Positions 60,528-64,000 of a DNA stretch of 64,000 nucleotides are shown here, one piece after another. Below the pieces are notes generated by a model. The model was not told the origin of the DNA, made no database searches, and saw nothing but the letters and a program-made list of their open reading frames with translations. Within the stretch, counting starts at the first letter, position 1, and each line of letters opens with the position of its first letter. The stretch comes from Variovorax boronicumulans (GTDB lineage Bacteria; Pseudomonadota; Gammaproteobacteria; Burkholderiales; Burkholderiaceae_C): assembly GCF_019352895.1 (NCBI RefSeq), contig NZ_JAAAFX010000014.1:186001-250000 (forward strand), given 5' to 3'. The position numbers and the translations under genes are program-made.

Positions 60528-61498
60528 GCGCCACGGCCTTCACTGACGCCGAAGTGCCGCTGTCGCGCCAGACGGCCGCGCAGGCCGCCGAATGGTTCGT
60601 GCTGCTGCATTCGGGCGAGGCCACCGCCGCCGAGCAGCGCGCCTTCGATGGCTGGCTGGCGCGCGCGCCCGAGCACGCACGCGCGTGGCAGCGCGCATTG
60701 CAGGTGAGCCAGCGCGCCGGCCATGTGCCGCCCGCGCTGGCGACCTCGACGCTGCAGCGCCCCCGCAGTCGGCGCGCGGCCGTGCGGGCGCTGATGCTGC
60801 TCATGACCGCTGCGCCGGCCGGCTGGCTGGCCTGGCGTTCGGCGCCGCCGCAATGGACCGCCGCGCACGCCACCGCCACCGGCGAACAGCGCGACGTGCG
60901 GCTGCCCGACGGCACGCAGCTGCGGCTCGACACCGCGAGCGCCATCGACCTGGCCTACGACGCCACCCAGCGGCTGGTGCTGCTGCGCGCGGGCACGGTG
61001 CTGATCGAGACCGCGCGCGACCCGGCCGGCCGGCCCTTCCTCGTGCGCACCGCCGAGGGCACGGCGCGCGCCATCGGCACGCGCTTCGTGGTGCGGCAGG
61101 AAGCGCAGCGCAGCCATGTGGCGGTGCTGCAGGGCGCGGTCGAGCTCCGCACGCGCGAGGGTGGGGCGGTGCAACTGCTGCAGGCAAAGGAGCAGGCCGG
61201 CTTCGACGCCCTGCACATCGACGCGGTCGCGCCGGCCGATGCCGGCACCGGCCAGTGGGCGCGCGGCATCCTCGCGGTCGACGACATGCGGCTCGATGCC
61301 TTCATCGCCGAGGTGGCGCGCTACCGTCCGGGCCTGCTGCGCTGCGAGCCCGCGGTGGCCGGCCTGCGCATCACCGGCGCCTTCCAGCTCGCCGACACCG
61401 ACGCGATCCTGCAGAACGTGGCGCAGCTGTTGCCGGTGGAAGTGCGCTTTCGCACACGCTACTGGGTCACGCTCGCGGCGCCCGACACACGGCGCTGA
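60524..61498 (+). CDS. FecR-family anti-sigma regulator, cassette 4
   Basis: 324 residues. Anti-sigma N-terminus AAQAAEWFVLLHSGEATAAE, DGWLARAPEHARAWQRALQV; membrane helix ALMLLMTAAPAGWLAW; periplasmic core GEQRDVRLPDGTQLRLDTAS, LLRAGTVLIETARDPAGRPF, RAIGTRFVVRQEA. C-terminal ITGAFQLADTDAILQNVAQL is the STN-interacting segment. Very similar in layout to the cassette 2 and 3 proteins. Confidence 0.93.
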   Translation: MSATAFTDAEVPLSRQTAAQAAEWFVLLHSGEATAAEQRAFDGWLARAPEHARAWQRALQVSQRAGHVPPALATSTLQRPRSRRAAVRALMLLMTAAPAGWLAWRSAPPQWTAAHATATGEQRDVRLPDGTQLRLDTASAIDLAYDATQRLVLLRAGTVLIETARDPAGRPFLVRTAEGTARAIGTRFVVRQEAQRSHVAVLQGAVELRTREGGAVQLLQAKEQAGFDALHIDAVAPADAGTGQWARGILAVDDMRLDAFIAEVARYRPGLLRCEPAVAGLRITGAFQLADTDAILQNVAQLLPVEVRFRTRYWVTLAAPDTRR

Positions 61499-61499
61499 A

Positions 61500-61529
61500 T
61501 TTTTTTCGCGCCCCGCTGGCCCCTTTCTG
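61500..61529 (+). promoter_or_regulatory. Shared receptor-promoter motif, cassette 4
   Basis: T7 (61500-61506) directly after the fecR stop, then 12 bases and GCCCCTTTCTG (61519-61529), a diverged copy of the GTCCCTTTTCC motif. It precedes the receptor ATG by 68 bases. Confidence 0.5.
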
Positions 61530-61597
61530 CGGCCCGGCGTGTCCTGTTCGATGTGCTCTCTTCAACATCGACGGACGTGCTCCAAGGAACAACGAAC

Positions 61598-64000
61598 ATG
61601 GCTTCCCGCCCCGACCCCCGCTGCCGTGCAGCCGCTGGTCATTCCTCTTCTCCCCTGAAAAGCGCCTTGCGCGCCACCTGCATCGCCACCGGCCTGCTCG
61701 CCGCGATGGCCGCATCGCCCATCGCGCTGGCGCAGGCATCGGGCGCGGCGGCGGCGCGCAGCTTCCAGGTCCCCGCCGGCCCGCTGGCCACCGCGCTGGC
61801 CGGCTTCGCGGCCGATGCGGGCGTGAGCGTGAGCGCGCCGCCCGAGCTGGTGCGCGGCGTCGTCTCGCCCGGGCTCGACGGCAGCTTCGCCGTGTCCGAT
61901 GGCCTGGCGCGGCTGCTCGCCGGCACCGGCCTCGAGGCCGTGCCCGGCGCACCGCGCACCTGGGTGCTGCGCCGCCGGGCCGCGGCCCCGGTGGCCGAGG
62001 CTGCGGGCGGCACGCTGAACGAAGTCCGTGTCACGGCCACCGCGATCAACGACGGCACCACCGAGGGCTCGGGCTCGTACGTCGCGGGCCCGTCCAGCAC
62101 CGCCACGCGCCTGGCCCTGTCGTTGCGCGAGACGCCGCAGTCGGTCAGCGTCATCACGCGCCAGCAGATGGACGACCAGGGCCTGACCAACCTGCCCGAG
62201 ATCCTCGAGAAGACCGTGGGCGTGACCGTGGGGCGCAACGACAGCGAGCGCGCGACCTTCTATGCGCGCGGCTTCTCGGTCGAGAACTTCCAGTTCGACG
62301 GCGTGCCCAACACCATGGACAGCGCCAGCCAGTTCACCACTTCGCTGGCCGACAGCGCGATCTACGACCGCGTCGAGGTCGTCAAGGGCGCGACCGGCCT
62401 GTTGACCGGCGCCGGCAACCCCTCTGCCACCATCAACCTGGTGCGCAAGAAGCCGACCAGCGAGTTCGCCGGCAGCGTGTCGGCGGGCGTGGGGTCCTAT
62501 GACCGCTACCGCAGCGTCGGCGACTTCTCCGGCCCCTTGAACGAGAGCGGCAGCGTGCGCGGGCGCGTGGTGGCGGCGGTGCAGAACGCCAATTCCTATG
62601 TCGACCGCTACGGGCGCGACACGCGCAACCTCTACGGCATCGTCGAGGTCGACCTGGCGCCGCGCACGCTGCTGAGCCTGGGCGTCGACCACATGGAGAC
62701 CCGCGCCAAGGGGGCCAGCTACGGCCACATCCCGCTGTTCTACAACGACGGCACGCAGACCCGCTTCCCGCGCAGCTTCAACCCGGCCGCGCGCTGGTCG
62801 TACTGGAACAACGAGAGCACCAACGTCTTCGCCACGCTGAAGCACGACTTCGGCAACGGCTGGAAGCTCGACCTCGCGACCAGCTACCTGAAGCAGTCGC
62901 GCGACGTAGAGGTCGGCGCGGCCAGCTATGGGGCGATCGATCCGCTGACGGGCGTGGGCATCAGCCTGCTGTCGGCCAAGATCCCGACCACGGCGACCGT
63001 GCCCTCGCTGAACGCCGCGGTGTCGGGGCCGTTCGAGCTGTTCGGCCGGCAGCACGAGCTGTCCTTCGGCCTGGGCTGGTCGCGCCAGCGCCGCGAGGCA
63101 CCGGGCTATTCGAGTGCCTTCGACCCCATTGCCAACTACCTGAACTGGCAGGGCGATGCGCCGCGGCCGGACTTCGTGCACCTGGAAGACCGCACCACCC
63201 GGATCACCGAGAAGGGCGCCTTCGCGGCCGTGCGCCTGCGGCCCACGGATGCGCTGTCGGTGATCCTCGGCACGCGCGTGAGCTGGTACAGGCTGTTCGA
63301 CGAGACCACGGGCCTCGACGGCAGCTACAGCGTGGCCGACAACCTCTCGGTCGATCGCAAGGTCATCCCCTATGCAGGCCTGGTCTACGACATCGACCGG
63401 CAGTTCTCGGTCTACGCGAGCTACACCGACATCTTCAATCCGCAGACCTACTACAAGGACGCGGCCGACCGCGCCCTGCCGGCGCTGACCGGCAAGAGCC
63501 TGGAGATCGGCATCAAGGGCGAACTGCTGGACCGGCGCCTGAACACCAGCTTCGCGCTGTTCCAGGTCAAGCAGCAGAACGCGGCCCAGTACGTGGGCGC
63601 GAGCCCCGTGACCGGCCTGGAGGTCTACCGCGCCATCGACGGGGTCACGACCCGCGGGCTGGAGGCCGAAGTCTCGGGCCAGATCACGCCCGACTGGAAC
63701 ATCGCCGGCGGCTACACGCTGCGCCGCTCGACCATCCCGCCGCAGCCCGACGAGATCCTGAGCGCGGTCAACACCAACCAGCCCAAGCACCTGGTCAAGC
63801 TCAGCACCAGCTACCGACTGCCGGGCGACTGGCGCCGCCTGGTGCTGGGCGGCTCGCTCTCGTGGCAGAGCGAGACCTACTACCAGACCTCCGATGGCAC
63901 CGGCTGGCGCGCGACGCAGCCCGCCTATGCGCTGGTGGGCCTGATGGCGCGCTACGAGTTCGACCGCCACCTGAGCCTGTCGCTCAACATCGGCAACCTG
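61598..64000 (+). CDS. TonB-dependent siderophore-type receptor with signalling domain, cassette 4, 3'-truncated by window edge
   Basis: Open for 801 codons to the window end. Translated here: MASRPDPRCRAAAGHSSSPL start, signal peptide ending SPIALAQ-A, STN domain SFQVPAGPLATALAGFAADA to TWVLRRR, TonB box-like TLNEVRVTAT, plug with ETPQSVSVITRQQMDDQGL and VEVVKGATGLLTGAGNPSAT, then barrel strands up to LSLSLNIGNL. Compared with its neighbours about 30 residues (the last strands and the terminal Phe) remain outside. The reading frame is intact. ATG follows AAGGAAC with about 9-base spacing. Confidence 0.92.
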   Translation, partial: MASRPDPRCRAAAGHSSSPLKSALRATCIATGLLAAMAASPIALAQASGAAAARSFQVPAGPLATALAGFAADAGVSVSAPPELVRGVVSPGLDGSFAVSDGLARLLAGTGLEAVPGAPRTWVLRRRAAAPVAEAAGGTLNEVRVTATAINDGTTEGSGSYVAGPSSTATRLALSLRETPQSVSVITRQQMDDQGLTNLPEILEKTVGVTVGRNDSERATFYARGFSVENFQFDGVPNTMDSASQFTTSLADSAIYDRVEVVKGATGLLTGAGNPSATINLVRKKPTSEFAGSVSAGVGSYDRYRSVGDFSGPLNESGSVRGRVVAAVQNANSYVDRYGRDTRNLYGIVEVDLAPRTLLSLGVDHMETRAKGASYGHIPLFYNDGTQTRFPRSFNPAARWSYWNNESTNVFATLKHDFGNGWKLDLATSYLKQSRDVEVGAASYGAIDPLTGVGISLLSAKIPTTATVPSLNAAVSGPFELFGRQHELSFGLGWSRQRREAPGYSSAFDPIANYLNWQGDAPRPDFVHLEDRTTRITEKGAFAAVRLRPTDALSVILGTRVSWYRLFDETTGLDGSYSVADNLSVDRKVIPYAGLVYDIDRQFSVYASYTDIFNPQTYYKDAADRALPALTGKSLEIGIKGELLDRRLNTSFALFQVKQQNAAQYVGASPVTGLEVYRAIDGVTTRGLEAEVSGQITPDWNIAGGYTLRRSTIPPQPDEILSAVNTNQPKHLVKLSTSYRLPGDWRRLVLGGSLSWQSETYYQTSDGTGWRATQPAYALVGLMARYEFDRHLSLSLNIGNL

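Noticed and set aside
47279..64000. Genomic island or prophage carrying the iron cassettes
   Set aside because: No integrase, transposase, tRNA target or attachment repeats seen; GC content is like that of the rest apart from part of one receptor.

Overview
The window is a gene-dense, very GC-rich stretch of a betaproteobacterial chromosome, most like the Comamonadaceae and in particular Variovorax. The signs are the gene content (Liv and TRAP uptake systems, a CO-dehydrogenase-like oxidoreductase operon, several FecI/FecR/TonB-receptor cassettes, an EgtB-like enzyme), the strong G/C bias at third codon positions, and tight operons with ATGA stop/start overlaps. The genus is inferred from gene content; no rRNA or tRNA gene was seen. 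No phage, insertion sequence, CRISPR array or tRNA-linked island was recognised.

1-10.4 kb: the 3' part of dxs, a GC-rich hairpin repeat, a complete branched-chain amino acid type ABC system (livK, terminator, livHMGF, all minus strand), then a TRAP transporter whose binding-protein gene (plus) converges on its permease genes dctM and dctQ (minus). 10.5-19.2 kb: an EgtB/SenA-like enzyme with a substituted iron ligand, a SnoaL-like protein, modABC, a nitroreductase-trmO pair and modE. Two operator-like repeats of identical geometry tie these last genes into one probable ModE regulon. A cupin lipoprotein and a Na+/H+ antiporter with a structured leader RNA follow.

19.2-24.8 kb: an MXKDX-repeat protein, a sulfite-oxidase-fold molybdoenzyme with a cytochrome b partner and a divergent two-component system, then merR plus an aldo/keto reductase. 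24.9-35 kb: a GAF/Fis regulator divergent from a form II (AYRGAGR) CO-dehydrogenase-like operon with its maturation genes (coxSLM, coxD, coxE, coxG, XdhC-like), then a YkgJ-like protein and an isoaspartyl peptidase. Together with modABC this makes 12-34 kb rich in molybdenum functions.

35-43.9 kb: a compact unrecognised catabolic cluster. One operon (minus) encodes an amidohydrolase, an alpha/beta hydrolase, a Rieske dioxygenase (alpha, beta, ferredoxin) and an SsuABC/Tau-type ABC importer. The divergent operon (plus) encodes a second alpha/beta hydrolase, a RidA-like protein and a TetR regulator. 43.9-47.2 kb: DUF488, a PhoX-like phosphatase and three small proteins.

47.3-64 kb: four consecutive sigma factor / FecR / TonB-dependent receptor cassettes, each with an N-terminal signalling domain in the receptor. 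Fur-box-like palindromes precede the sigma genes, and a shared T-tract plus GTCCCTTTTCC-like motif precedes three of the four receptors. The last receptor runs off the right edge. This is a cluster for sensing and importing ferric siderophores or similar ligands.
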